Shown: positions 7,879 to 17,973 of the stretch, piece by piece | Layout: each line of letters begins with the position of its first letter | How positions within the stretch are numbered: the stretch's first letter is position 1 | Source of the DNA: Vondammii sp040505895 | GTDB taxonomy: Bacteria > Pseudomonadota > Gammaproteobacteria > Chromatiales > Chromatiaceae | Direction: 5' to 3' | Length of the DNA: 64,000 nucleotides | NCBI GenBank assembly: GCA_040505895.1 | Contig: JBEVXU010000016.1 | Location: 124,001-188,000, forward strand | Made by a program: the position numbers and the translations under genes | Notes under the pieces: generated by a model | Seen by the model: only the letters and a program-made list of their open reading frames with translations | What the model was told of the DNA's origin: nothing | Databases searched by the model: none

Positions 7879-10800
7879 TCACTTGGCCCGTTGAAAATAG
7901 AGCGCCACTCCATCGTTGTAACCATTGCCAAAACCGAGCAGATTATTACCGAAAGCATAGCTGCCGGGTTCAAGTTCCAGCTTTACCACCCGACCTATGT
8001 TGCCACCCGGCTTTCCACCTACCCCGGCCCCGGCTTGGGCGGCACCGGCCTGAACGCCAACACCAAAGCGCTTGCCAAGATTTTCAACAAACTTTTTCGA
8101 CTCTTTGAGAATCTCCTGGTAGTTATCCAGCTCCAGTGAGTAGGCGGATACCGCCCAGATGGAGGAGCTTATCCCGACCAGACCCCCCACCATATAGCTG
8201 GTGGCGTCCTGATAGATATCACCGACAAACTTCTCAACCAGTGATCCATGATCGCCCGTATCCAGAACCGATATCGTCTGGTAGTTTCGGGGATCTATCT
8301 CAAGCCAGGCCCAACGGGGTTGATCATTGATAAGTGCCGGTTTGCTGGGGAAGAGAACCACCCGTTCGGTAGACTCCAGACGCTGTATAACCGTTTCAGG
8401 ATAACCCCTGGCTTTCAGGTCATCGATAAAGTCACTGCGATTTTCATGGTCGATGGCGATCAGCCGGGTATCCTCCGGGCTCTTTTTCCAGAAATCGAAA
8501 AGGCCCATCGCCTCCTGCCCTGAGATCGCCCCCACCTCTACTCTTGCTGCAGCGATGCCGGTGAGAATATTGAATGCATTGGCAGCACGGGGGTCTGATG
8601 CCTGATGGATCTGATTGAATGGGTAGAGCAGATCCATGGTGGTAACCAGGGCACTCCCTTCTGCGTCCGCCTTGGAATTTGTCACCAGCAACACCCGTCC
8701 TTTCTCTGTTCGTCCCACCACCAGACCGAGGGTTTTAGCGTAGTTCTTTTCATAGGTGCTCTGGGCGGCGATAAAGCGGGCCAGGATATTGCGTCCATAC
8801 CAGCGTAGCGTCGAGAGAGTATCGGGTTTACCGATAACCTGCTTGCGCGCCTCCTCACCGGCCTGCTGCAGTGCCGTTACACTACCGGCCCCAAGATCAG
8901 GCAGATTGATACCCAGGGTGTGAAAGACGCCGGTGATATCCACCCCCTTGTCGAGGAAGCGCCGCCGACTGTAGGTCTCATAATCGACGCCAATCTCCAG
9001 CACCTCTCCCACCACTTCATACTCATTGGAATCAATACCCTCGTCAGTGGCAGTTTTGATACGTCCTGCCGGCCCATCAACTACTGCCTGATAGACAATA
9101 CGGCCGTTAACCGCCGCCTTGGTAAAGCCGATATCCACCGCATCACGGCTCAGATCAGAGAGTTTGATAGAGGTTGAGAGCAGGTCAATCTCCTCAAGCG
9201 TTTCACTATCCCCCGCCAGTGCGTCTGCCAGATCCGCCGTCTGCTGTTGGCGGTTTTTCCCTTTGGCTTTAACCAGTAGTCGGATAGTGATATCCGCTTT
9301 TTCGGTACTCTCCTCAAGTTCGCTCTGCCCCGGTTTATAGACAACCAGCCCGGCCAGCTCAGCAGCGTCTTTCATAAAGGGCGCCACCAACACCTGCTCC
9401 CTGCCTTTGCTGTTTCTGAACCAGAGCGCAGGAAGTTGATCCTTCTCAACCTGCTCCACTCCCGCCTTTTTGGCCAGAGCCAAACGCCCCTTATCCGTCA
9501 CCTCAACACTGATGCGTCGTGTCTCAGTACCACTGCGATTGATCACAACTTCAGCCACTCTGGCAAAATCGGACTCACTCCCCCAGCTCTGGGTTAACAC
9601 CGCCTCAGGGCTATAACGTTGCTGCCAGGGGAGCCCACTCAGCGGCAGCCAGCTGATGTTGGCGAACTGTTTCTTCAGGTCTGACAGGGTCACTATATTT
9701 TTCAGTAATCGGCCACCGGGAGAGGTGATGGCCGGAGCAGGTATCTGTTCCCCCTGTTCCGTCTCTTCACCGAGGTCAACCCGCTTTGACAACAGACTCC
9801 CCGGTTTGCGGTAATCCCGCTGCTGACGCTTTGCAATCAGCTCACTCACCACCTCACCAACGCGCTCCCAAAACCAGCTCCCTCCTGCATCCTCCAGGGT
9901 GAGCCGCTCCATCAGATCAAGGTTTTCGCCGATGTTGTCGGCCTGAACCGGGTGTGAGAGCGTGTTTAACAACAGCGAGCCCACCTCCCACTCTGTCGCC
10001 TCTGTCTCTTCGGGAAGTGCAAAAAAGAGTACACCTCGGCGCTGCTCGCCATCCACTACCACGCTCTCACTATCAAGCCCATAAGGGAGCAGATACTCGA
10101 CAGCCAGAGGTTCAAGCATGCCGGGGACTATAGAGATGCCGCTTGCGGCAAAGTTTCCCAGGGTTTTTGTCGGTAGTCGCGCCGCCTCCGCCCACAGTCG
10201 TTCAAGAGTCTCCTGTCGGCGTGCAGCCTCCTCCGGGTCGAAGTTTCTGTTTTTCAGAACGATCAGATCACCAATCTGAGTGTGGCCTCCCCCTTTCTCA
10301 TCACCGACCACCACCTCCACGGCAATCAGGCGACTGCCGATGCCGGAGATCTCATCAACCCGCCCCGCCTGCAGCACTTTCACTGCCACACCATCACCGG
10401 TGGCATCGTAATCTTTGATCGGTATGGTTTTGAGTCCACCCTTGTCAATCGGCACAGAGACACCGCCGCCCGCCACATCGACAATAAGCTTCCCACTCTC
10501 GCCGGTCTCTGCCAGAGAGCGGGGTATACGGAAAACAAAACGGACGGGATTGCGCGCCCCCGGCGTCAACAGGGTTGGCCGGTAAAAACCGAGGGGTATC
10601 AGCTCGGTTACTCCATGAAGTGCAAAGAAACGGCTACCTTGTGCTGTCGGTATGGCCAACTTGAAGCGATCGGCAGGCCTGATATCGAGCAGCGCCTGGA
10701 CTCGTGAACTGAATAGCCCATCGACAATGCGAAACAGCGCGCCATCACCCGCCTCTATCATCTCTATCCGGTCAACATCCTTAACGCTTGTCACCTCCAG

Positions 10801-13800
10801 TGAAAAAGCATCGGAGAGTTTTACCGGTGCCTCTTGAGGCAGCAACGTAATAGTGGCCTTGCCCCCTTCCATAACACCTGAGATGGGGATATCCAGGTGA
10901 CCATAGTTGGTATCGTAGAGGTGCAGGGAAGTCTGCTGCATCATCTCTGAGGGCACCAGAAACACCAGACTCCCCTCAACCTTCCGTCCCGCCTCCAGCG
11001 CCAGTTCGTTACTCCCCGGCAGCACCAGTGGCTCTTCAGCCAACCAGGTGACTTCAGACACAGGGAGCGAACGCCGGTTGTTCCAACGCAGGAAAAGGTG
11101 ACGCCGCAGATCGGGAATCAGATAGGTGGGCACCCGCTGCTCATAACGTAGCGGTTTATCTCCACCGCCCACCCAGGCGGCCGGGTGATTGGCGCCATCA
11201 GCATAGATCGCCACCTTCTGGGGTGGCAGCAGATTCTCTGCTGAGAGTGTCAGGGCAAGATAACGAAACCCCTCAGGAGCATCGATACCTCGCAGTCGAC
11301 TGAGAAACAGAGCCTCCTTGAGATGGAAGCCGGCGGCGCTGTTGCGCGCCTCCAGATCAAGAGGGAGCCGCTTGGAGATGCGCACCTCCTGAACCACCCG
11401 ATCACTGCCGGAGAGCAGCCGCGAGATCGAACCATCGTAGGGTGTCAACTCAGCACCGGCCTGCCACCTTACCTGCTCTGGCGAAGCGCTCTGGTTCCCC
11501 TCTTCCAGAGCGGGAAATTCGACCTCTTCAGCGGCGGAGAAGAGCCGGTTCTTCCCCGCCTCATCACGGTGGGTCACCGCCACGCGCAACAGGCTTTTTC
11601 TCACGGTGGGTGGCGCCCCCCGCATTTCATCACTGAGTGTTTCAAAAAAGCTATCGAGGTCATTGAGCTTTGGGGCGATGATGGTACGGCCGCCGCTGAC
11701 CTTTGCTGCATGACTGAAAACACCATCAGTATCCTCTTCGACCATGCCCACCCAGACGGTGGAGATATTGGCATCTTTCAGCTGCCCCAGAAACAGTTCA
11801 AACGCCTGCTGCTCATCATCATCCACCCGCAGTGCGGCATCCGTCAGATAGATCAGGGTGCGGCGTGTGGACGGCACCGATTCCAGTGTCTTCAGTGATA
11901 CCTCCACGGAACCGAGAATATCGGTAGATCCCGCTCCCTCCATAGCAGAGAGCGCACGCAACTGTGCCGCTTTATCGCGGGTCATCACCTGCCTGATCTG
12001 ACTGTCACCCGAGAAGGTCATCACCTGCACCAGGTACTCCTCCGGCAATTTGCTGATAAAACGTCGCATGATCTGGCGCACCTTCTCAATGCGATAGTCG
12101 GATCCCGCACCCACTTCAGGATCGGTATCCATGGAGCCGCTGTTATCTATCACCAGGCTCAATACTGGCTGATTGCCTGCTATCGCATTTTGCGGACGCT
12201 GGTAGCTGATACGGTATTGGCTGCCGAGATTCTGCCGGATGCTGTCGAAAACCGCTGTCAGTCCCTCCGGGTCGTCAGCGGTGTAGTACTCGCCGCCACT
12301 GAGCGCCGCCACCCTGCCCAGCGTGTTGACATCGGACTTGCCACCAAAGCCGATGGTAAACACCGGTATGTTCTGTTCTGCGACCCGGGCCAGCACCTCA
12401 TCCTTGGTCGCCACGCTGCCGGGACCGGTATCGTTATGGTTGGCATCCACTCCATCGGTAAAGAGCACCAGGGCGGGACGATTCTTTCCACCCAGGTCAG
12501 CCAACCCTTCAAGCAGGGTGTCGTAGAGGGCGGTTGCACCGTTGGCCCTGACCTTTTTCAACGCCTTGAGCAACCCCTTTCTGTTTTTTGCCTGTATCGG
12601 CTTGGGCTTGGTATCGAAATCGATAACAGTGACGCCGGCATCAGCGGGGAGCGATTGAATAAAGTCCGCTGTGGCTGTAAGCGCCACCTTCATCTGCCCC
12701 TTCATGGAACCCGATGAGTCGAGCAGCACCACCACATCGAGGGTTGTCTCGATGCGTTCTATGGCAGTGACCTGCGTCTCCACGCCCGACTCAATAATCC
12801 GGGTATTATCCAGTCGTGGAGTCACGCGGGTACGCTCAGTACCCAGCAGTGAGATATCAACCGTCGCCGCTCCTGCTTCAGCACGACTGCCGAGAATCTC
12901 CAGCCGCCCACTCCCCTCTTCTGCAAATGCCTCGGCCAGTGAGCCCGGCCACTCCAACTCAGTGATCTCTCCCGGCTGTACCGGCACCAGATGCGTCTCA
13001 AGAAAGATGACACTCTGCTCACGGTTGGGATTGACCTGCACTTTCCACAATCCCGGCGGCAGCCAGAACACCGCTTCGCCCTCTGGATTTTTATCGCCAA
13101 TCTGTTCACTACCGGAGAAACCCGGGTGCTGGTACTCCCCATCGAACTCCGGCAGGGCGAGGGCGGCGCCATAGGGAACATTGCGCAGCAGCAGGCCGCC
13201 CAGAGCCTCACCACTCTTTACTTCAGGCAACACCGGACCATTGCCGTGCAGTGTCACCGTCACCTCATGCGCACCTTCACCCTCGTTGAGATAAGCGGTC
13301 CAGCGATAACGCCCCTTGAACTGGGGAATACCGTAAAGTTCATGGAGTGGGCCGTGCTCCTGATGACAGACATGGCTGTAGTCAATAGCGTGGCGCATCT
13401 TGCCGCTCTCTCTCAGCCACACGCCCTTAAAATCGATCGCCCCTCTGTCACTCTCTACATCCATACGCTGAAAACGAAGTCCCGGATGCTCAGTATAGAA
13501 AGTGAATTCGTTGCGTTCTCCATCATCCAGAGTGAATGTCACCGGGCTGTCGGGGCGCAACAAACTTTCACGTACCAGGGTGGTGTTGACAGAATCGGAT
13601 GAGAGAGAGAAACGCATCCACAAACGACTGCCGGCGGATTCATCGATCCGCGCCAGCAACAGCTCTTCATCTGAGCGCAGGAGCAGGGCTCCCGCTTGCT
13701 TGAGACGTGCAATTAAAACCTGCCGCCCCTCCTCCCGCGCCTGCCAAGGGTAGGAAAAGCTCCAGCGGTTGCCATAGATCTCACAGGCACGATCCGGCTG

Positions 13801-13986
13801 CCCCGGTTTTTTGCACAAGAAAGTATCGAATGCCGAGGCGGAGAAGGAGATTTCTGAGAGCTCAACACCCTCATCGACAGGGGTGAAGGGCAGAAGTGGC
13901 GGCTCGGCCGGAACAGTCGATGTGAATAACAGACAGGCCAGCGCTACTATCAGAAAAAAAGCTCCAGGGAGAAGTTCAGACCTCAT
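7879..13986 (-). CDS. giant secreted protein with two von Willebrand factor A domains
   Basis: The long frame could start at 14085, but ATG 13986 is chosen: GGAGG lies 7 bases upstream and the product then opens with a signal peptide (MRSELLPGAFF, a hydrophobic core, TVPAEPP). That gives 2,035 aa. VWA domain 1 is at about 412-600 with the MIDAS motif DSSGSM; VWA domain 2 is at about 607-790 with DNSGSM. Both keep the metal-site pattern. The rest (about 790-2035) is mainly beta-rich sequence with no family I recognise, and there is no C-terminal anchor or sorting motif. A C-terminal Gly/Ala-rich region lies near residues 1970-1990. It is likely a periplasmic or surface adhesion/assembly factor (inference). 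It lies alone, 121 bases from cheV. Confidence 0.85.
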   Translation of the reverse strand: MRSELLPGAFFLIVALACLLFTSTVPAEPPLLPFTPVDEGVELSEISFSASAFDTFLCKKPGQPDRACEIYGNRWSFSYPWQAREEGRQVLIARLKQAGALLLRSDEELLLARIDESAGSRLWMRFSLSSDSVNTTLVRESLLRPDSPVTFTLDDGERNEFTFYTEHPGLRFQRMDVESDRGAIDFKGVWLRESGKMRHAIDYSHVCHQEHGPLHELYGIPQFKGRYRWTAYLNEGEGAHEVTVTLHGNGPVLPEVKSGEALGGLLLRNVPYGAALALPEFDGEYQHPGFSGSEQIGDKNPEGEAVFWLPPGLWKVQVNPNREQSVIFLETHLVPVQPGEITELEWPGSLAEAFAEEGSGRLEILGSRAEAGAATVDISLLGTERTRVTPRLDNTRIIESGVETQVTAIERIETTLDVVVLLDSSGSMKGQMKVALTATADFIQSLPADAGVTVIDFDTKPKPIQAKNRKGLLKALKKVRANGATALYDTLLEGLADLGGKNRPALVLFTDGVDANHNDTGPGSVATKDEVLARVAEQNIPVFTIGFGGKSDVNTLGRVAALSGGEYYTADDPEGLTAVFDSIRQNLGSQYRISYQRPQNAIAGNQPVLSLVIDNSGSMDTDPEVGAGSDYRIEKVRQIMRRFISKLPEEYLVQVMTFSGDSQIRQVMTRDKAAQLRALSAMEGAGSTDILGSVEVSLKTLESVPSTRRTLIYLTDAALRVDDDEQQAFELFLGQLKDANISTVWVGMVEEDTDGVFSHAAKVSGGRTIIAPKLNDLDSFFETLSDEMRGAPPTVRKSLLRVAVTHRDEAGKNRLFSAAEEVEFPALEEGNQSASPEQVRWQAGAELTPYDGSISRLLSGSDRVVQEVRISKRLPLDLEARNSAAGFHLKEALFLSRLRGIDAPEGFRYLALTLSAENLLPPQKVAIYADGANHPAAWVGGGDKPLRYEQRVPTYLIPDLRRHLFLRWNNRRSLPVSEVTWLAEEPLVLPGSNELALEAGRKVEGSLVFLVPSEMMQQTSLHLYDTNYGHLDIPISGVMEGGKATITLLPQEAPVKLSDAFSLEVTSVKDVDRIEMIEAGDGALFRIVDGLFSSRVQALLDIRPADRFKLAIPTAQGSRFFALHGVTELIPLGFYRPTLLTPGARNPVRFVFRIPRSLAETGESGKLIVDVAGGGVSVPIDKGGLKTIPIKDYDATGDGVAVKVLQAGRVDEISGIGSRLIAVEVVVGDEKGGGHTQIGDLIVLKNRNFDPEEAARRQETLERLWAEAARLPTKTLGNFAASGISIVPGMLEPLAVEYLLPYGLDSESVVVDGEQRRGVLFFALPEETEATEWEVGSLLLNTLSHPVQADNIGENLDLMERLTLEDAGGSWFWERVGEVVSELIAKRQQRDYRKPGSLLSKRVDLGEETEQGEQIPAPAITSPGGRLLKNIVTLSDLKKQFANISWLPLSGLPWQQRYSPEAVLTQSWGSESDFARVAEVVINRSGTETRRISVEVTDKGRLALAKKAGVEQVEKDQLPALWFRNSKGREQVLVAPFMKDAAELAGLVVYKPGQSELEESTEKADITIRLLVKAKGKNRQQQTADLADALAGDSETLEEIDLLSTSIKLSDLSRDAVDIGFTKAAVNGRIVYQAVVDGPAGRIKTATDEGIDSNEYEVVGEVLEIGVDYETYSRRRFLDKGVDITGVFHTLGINLPDLGAGSVTALQQAGEEARKQVIGKPDTLSTLRWYGRNILARFIAAQSTYEKNYAKTLGLVVGRTEKGRVLLVTNSKADAEGSALVTTMDLLYPFNQIHQASDPRAANAFNILTGIAAARVEVGAISGQEAMGLFDFWKKSPEDTRLIAIDHENRSDFIDDLKARGYPETVIQRLESTERVVLFPSKPALINDQPRWAWLEIDPRNYQTISVLDTGDHGSLVEKFVGDIYQDATSYMVGGLVGISSSIWAVSAYSLELDNYQEILKESKKFVENLGKRFGVGVQAGAAQAGAGVGGKPGGNIGRVVKLELEPGSYAFGNNLLGFGNGYNDGVALYFQRAK

Positions 13987-14123
13987 ACGCCACCTCCAGT
14001 AAATTCCATATCTGTATGGGAGGTTCAATGATAGCCGAATGCACCACCGCTGTAATTCCAAACGCGAGGAAACGAATCGAGCCACAACACCTGGGAGAGA
14101 TCTCCGTCACAATAGAGCAAAGT

Positions 14124-14192
14124 TTATTGAAGCTGACCTAACCGAATCTGATTGCCCTTGATGCCCAGCCCCAATATTTCACCAATAAAAAG
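14124..14192 (-). pseudogene. csrA-like 3' fragment
   Basis: Read on the reverse strand this stretch encodes LFIGEILGLGIKGNQIRLG followed by three residues and TAA. The LGIKGNQIRLG part matches the most conserved strand of the RNA-binding regulator CsrA. The N-terminal third is missing and a few residues between IGE and LG are lost, so it is a dead fragment rather than a gene. It is too short for ORF calling and lies next to transposase debris. Confidence 0.45.
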
Positions 14193-14203
14193 GCAGAACC
14201 CCC

Positions 14204-14557
14204 ATGTATTCGATTTCATTCAGTTGCTTACACTGTAATCGAAAGAATTCTGCCTGTGACAAGATGCACCTAATCGCCTACAACGCCATTCGCCTGTTGA
14301 TAGTCAATGCAGCCAAAAAGGTGAGTAAATCACCACGGCAGATCAGTTTTAAAGCCAGCATCCAGGCCTTGCGGCAATGGGAGCCATTGTTTTCTCGCAC
14401 AGACCTGAATGATCACAAGAGACGACGCTCGATGTCTTTACCACGCGATGCCATTGCAGCCAATGTCCTTACAACACGATCGGGACGACAATAGCCCAGA
14501 TGCATCAAACGAAGGCCGAAACCCTTCGCGCTTCTAACCGCTCCACGACATCATTAG
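14204..14557 (+). pseudogene. IS4-family-like transposase remnant (C-terminal)
   Basis: The frame contains LIAYNAIRLLIVNAAKK and RQISFKASIQALRQWEP, which match the C-terminal region of DDE transposases of the IS4 group. An in-frame TAG at 14492-14494 interrupts it, after which the same frame resumes with IKRRPKPFALLTAPRH, the usual extreme C-terminus of these proteins, ending at TAG 14555-14557. The catalytic N-terminal two thirds are absent. It overlaps the end of the flavoprotein fragment on the other strand by four bases, which marks a recombination junction. Confidence 0.7.
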
Positions 14558-14726
14558 ACAAAGGTCCCAGCGGCATACCCTGACGACCAGGCCCACTGAA
14601 AGTTATAGCCACCAAGTTGTCCGGCAACATCCACCACTTCACCAATAAAGAAGAGCCCCGGGCGACAGCGGCTCTCCATGGATTTTGAAGAGAGTTGAGC
14701 CGTATCCACCCCACCGAGGGTTACTT
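14554..14726 (-). pseudogene. duplicated 3' fragment of the BaiN/HI0933-like flavoprotein gene
   Basis: Bases 14571-14726 are about 95 percent identical to 17991-18146, at a constant offset of 3,420. The fragment encodes the last ~57 residues of the flavoprotein (VTLGGVDTAQ... NFQWAWSSGYAAG) and ends in its own stop (reads TFV-stop against VFV-stop in the intact gene). It has no start and no upstream domain. The sequence differences, including conservative codon changes near the end, suggest an old duplication or acquisition from a relative rather than an assembly artefact. Confidence 0.85.
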
Positions 14727-14813
14727 GCCTTTGATCAACTGACAGAGGTGGATCTGGAGCGGGCCCTGGCTGCAGCCGGTAAGGCTGTTTTGAGCCCTAA
14801 GCAGCATTTATAG
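14727..14813 (+). pseudogene. possible 3' remnant of an unidentified gene
   Basis: Immediately beyond the breakpoint of the duplicated flavoprotein fragment, a plus-strand frame reads AFDQLTEVDLERALAAAGKA and six further residues to a TAG at 14811-14813. It has protein-like composition but no start codon, and I cannot assign a family. The remaining spacer to 15054 holds nothing else I can identify except the presumed promoter region of the next gene. Confidence 0.25.
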
Positions 14814-15054
14814 GCGAGATCCCTTATGCGTTTATCCACAACCCATGAAGGAATTTTAAGCTGAATTGTCTGCTTCCTAGACTGTAACTTCTAACTCACT
14901 TGGTCAAAATCGGTTCACTGCTCAACGATTCTTTACTGTTTATCCATATCCCTGTGATGAAGGTTGCAGTTCAGGACTTTTTACCTTGAACAGCCTCTGC
15001 TCGACTGCCATGTTTGTAGAGTAGAACTGGTTGTTCAGAATCAGGGTCGGCGTT

Positions 15055-17040
15055 ATGGATATAGTCAAAGACGTCCCAGATGAGCAGCGGATCAAGGCGC
15101 TTATATCCGCTGACATCCAGGAATTGCCTCCTATTCCGGCAGTCGCCATCAAACTGCTGCAGCTCACTGCAGCTGAAGATGTAATTATTGCAGACCTTTC
15201 CCGCGTAATTAAAACCGACCCATCCCTTGCAGTAAAGGTTCTGAGGTTGGTCAACTCAGCGGCATACCAATTACCCAAGCGCATCACCTCACTCCAGCAT
15301 GCAGTGACTATCCTCGGGTTCTCAAGGATTCGGCAGGTTGCACTTGGCCTCTCACTCTTTCAGCATCTGAGACGCCACCTTGGCTCCCCACGCTTTGACA
15401 TGTTCCACTACTGGCAGCACTGCCTCTCTGTGGCGACAATTGCCAAATCGCTGGCCAGGGCATCTGCCCATACTGACCCGGATGCCGCCTATGTGGCAGG
15501 CCTGCTTCACGATATAGGTAAGCTGATTCTGGAAACATACGGCAAAATCAGCTACAGCGAGATCTTGAGCAGTTTCAGGAGCAATAGTGAACTTCTCATC
15601 GAAGAAGAGCGGAAGGTACTGGGGATTGGTCACGATGACATCGGTGACATTATCTGCAGGCAGTGGGGATTGCCCGAGAATATCACGACGGTTGTCCGGC
15701 TGCATCATCGCAGCTTTACACAGCAGGGGCTCTCAGCTGAGGATGAGAAACTTGTCGCAATAGTTTCCCTGGCTAATTTTATAGCCTGGACTCAGGGTAT
15801 TGGCTCGGTGAATCAGCGCTGCCGTATTGTTCTTCAGCCGGAAGTCGAACAGTATATCGACCTGGACGAACTCGACCTCTCTGCGATAGTGCAACAATTG
15901 GACCGTGAAGTATCGGAAATCGGGCAGTTCTATCAACTGCATTTTCCCACCAGCGATCAGTTGCGTGCGAATCTTTTGCAAGCGACCCTCCAGCTTAATC
16001 GCATTAATTCGAGCTATTATTTTGGTGCACCGCTACAATCCACCGATTCAAACGCAGCATCGGTAAAGGAGAGCCTGCTTACACCCCATCGTAGTCTGGA
16101 TGCTGAAAGCATCCTCTCCATGACTCTTGAGGCCCTCCATAAAGAGCTTCCATACAAAACCCTCCTCTATCTCGTTACTGAGCCCGGCAGCAGAAAACTC
16201 ACTTTCAAGCGTTCATTTCCCCCTGACTCAGTGAATGCATACAGTGACTTTGAAATGGAGCTTACAGCGGCTTCCGGGGCATTTCTCGATTGCCTGCGCT
16301 TACGCTCACCTGCCGTGGCAGATGGCAGAACACCGGCTGAACAGAAAGCCCTGTCGCTTCTGAATACGGAGTTTCTCGGTTTGGCACCGGTGACCGGCAG
16401 CGGCCGGCTTATGGGTATACTGGCCGTTATACCTGTTTCTGGTATCCCGTTATCGGGTACAGAGGAACTCAATGGTCTGGCGCTCGTGGCGGGTGAACTG
16501 GGCCTTGCTCTTGAGCATGCCGAACTGTTCACCACAGTCAAGGTCCAGGCCGATCATGATCCGCTAACGGGTATTTTCAACCGGCGTTCATTTCTTGCGC
16601 ACCTGGACCAGATTATTGAGCAGCTGGAACATACAGCCCCCTCCCTTGCGATCGGCATGGTGGATGTCGATCACTTCAAGCAGTTTAACGACCGCTTTGG
16701 CCACACTATCGGCGACAAAGTACTACGGTTGATCACTGATACCATGAACGCGGAGAATCGAAGTAGTGACCTGATTGGCCGCTATGGCGGCGATGAATTC
16801 ATATTCGCTCTGACAGGTGTTACTGAGAATGAAGCCGTGCTGTTTGCTGAGCGTTTACGAAAAGCGGTTGAAGCAAAGGGAAAGCAGTTGGCCAAACGAT
16901 TTGAGGGTCAGCCACTTAGCATAAGCATCGGTTTGACAATGTGTACCGGTAGTTTGCCTACGACGGAAGCCTTAATAACAGCGGCTGACACTGCCTTATA
17001 CCGCGCCAAACAGCAGGGAAAAAACAGGGTTATGGTTTGA
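15055..17040 (+). CDS. HDOD-GAF-GGDEF signalling protein (diguanylate cyclase)
   Basis: ATG 15055 is preferred over the upstream TTG because AGGG lies 8 bases before it; this gives 661 aa. Domains: HDOD (about 15-215, with LLHDIGKLILETYG), a GAF-like region (about 330-480), and GGDEF (about 490-660). The cyclase signature RYGGDEFIFAL is intact and DPLTGIFNRRSF starts the domain, so c-di-GMP synthesis is likely. There is no membrane helix, so it is cytoplasmic. The gene is intact although it sits between gene fragments and transposase remnants. It may have been brought in or shuffled with them (inference). Confidence 0.9.
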   Translation: MDIVKDVPDEQRIKALISADIQELPPIPAVAIKLLQLTAAEDVIIADLSRVIKTDPSLAVKVLRLVNSAAYQLPKRITSLQHAVTILGFSRIRQVALGLSLFQHLRRHLGSPRFDMFHYWQHCLSVATIAKSLARASAHTDPDAAYVAGLLHDIGKLILETYGKISYSEILSSFRSNSELLIEEERKVLGIGHDDIGDIICRQWGLPENITTVVRLHHRSFTQQGLSAEDEKLVAIVSLANFIAWTQGIGSVNQRCRIVLQPEVEQYIDLDELDLSAIVQQLDREVSEIGQFYQLHFPTSDQLRANLLQATLQLNRINSSYYFGAPLQSTDSNAASVKESLLTPHRSLDAESILSMTLEALHKELPYKTLLYLVTEPGSRKLTFKRSFPPDSVNAYSDFEMELTAASGAFLDCLRLRSPAVADGRTPAEQKALSLLNTEFLGLAPVTGSGRLMGILAVIPVSGIPLSGTEELNGLALVAGELGLALEHAELFTTVKVQADHDPLTGIFNRRSFLAHLDQIIEQLEHTAPSLAIGMVDVDHFKQFNDRFGHTIGDKVLRLITDTMNAENRSSDLIGRYGGDEFIFALTGVTENEAVLFAERLRKAVEAKGKQLAKRFEGQPLSISIGLTMCTGSLPTTEALITAADTALYRAKQQGKNRVMV

Positions 17041-17276
17041 GGGAGGATAGGAATTTCAACCCCCAAAGTCAATCAATTTCCCCGTCACAAGAAGGGGAGT
17101 TCACGCCCTGACAAACCGAATTCTGGCGGTAGTAATGCTGCGAACACACGGGCAAACACCAAGAACATGGGGCTGGATGCCTCTATCCCCCGCTGACAGG
17201 GGTACACAGCACAAGAGATACCCTACAGGTCCTAAAATGACCTGCAGATTTTGCATACTCATGACGGATAAGCCAG

Positions 17277-17935
17277 CTACCAGCTCACCGTCTGGTCATA
17301 CTCGAATTCCGCAACCGGATCTACCCCATCATCAGACCACGTCTGACTCTGACCCAGTTCCAGAAAGAGATCCGGTGGGCCTCGGGCGGGGGTGATCACC
17401 GGAGCACCATCCGGCTCTCCGATATGGTGCAGGATACGCCCGATAGGTTCGCTTTCGGTTATGGCCGCTCCCGGCATCCTGCCTCCCGCAGCATTAGTAC
17501 TTCCCTGTACGTCAAAGCGATAATCCTCATTTCACCACCACACCTTAGACAGACCAACGGGTTGATCTCATAGATCCTCGCCAGCAGCATCGCCCAAACC
17601 GATGCGAAGAGGTTACCGGTTACCTCTTCACCACCCTCCTTTGCAGTTGCTTTTGGCATCTCCTTACTCACCACCACCTCCCCGATGACCGGTAATCCGG
17701 CCCTCTCAGTGACCAGTTTTCGCAGTGGCGCATTGGGCGCCAACACCCCATGGTAGCGGTGCCGATGTTTCCGTGGTGGAGGTATCAGGGTGGCAATCCG
17801 GTCAAGAAATTCTGCCGGTGTCAGCCGCAACAGGGTCTGGCCGTCATGGCGAGGCTTCAGCAGTTGGTAAATGAGCATCTTTAACGGGGCAGCAGTAAAG
17901 ATTTTTAACACATATATTGCATCTCTGGAGTGCAA
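17277..17935 (-). pseudogene. IS91-family (rolling-circle) transposase remnant, frameshifted and truncated
   Basis: The frame 17459-17935 encodes the C-terminal part of an IS91/IS801-type Y2 transposase (LLRLTPAEFLDRIATLIPPP, HRHRYHGVLAPNAPLRKLV, then a CxxC-like INPLVCLRCGGEMRIIA). After REAGC the reading shifts frame near 17465-17475, and the usual tail (EPIGRILHHIGEP, PARGPP) continues in the overlapping frame to 17277. The N-terminal half with the catalytic tyrosines is missing: the element is cut where it meets the 3' end of the flavoprotein gene. It is not functional. Confidence 0.8.
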
Positions 17936-17973
17936 GGCAGTCGGTCATGATTTGTCCAGAGATTCCCTAGAGG

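Noticed and set aside
11323..11898. 191-codon plus-strand frame inside the VWA gene
   Set aside because: Antisense of a well-supported coding frame; composition and motifs are not protein-like.
7879..14085. Start of the VWA gene at 14085
   Set aside because: The extra 33 residues have no ribosome site and lie before the signal peptide; GGAGG supports 13986.
14505..14714. 69-codon reverse frame as a small gene
   Set aside because: The true coding relationship is the flavoprotein fragment in another frame; this frame has no homology and no ribosome site.
17135..17395. 86-codon plus-strand frame downstream of the GGDEF gene
   Set aside because: It overlaps the transposase tail on the other strand and shows no motif or start signal.
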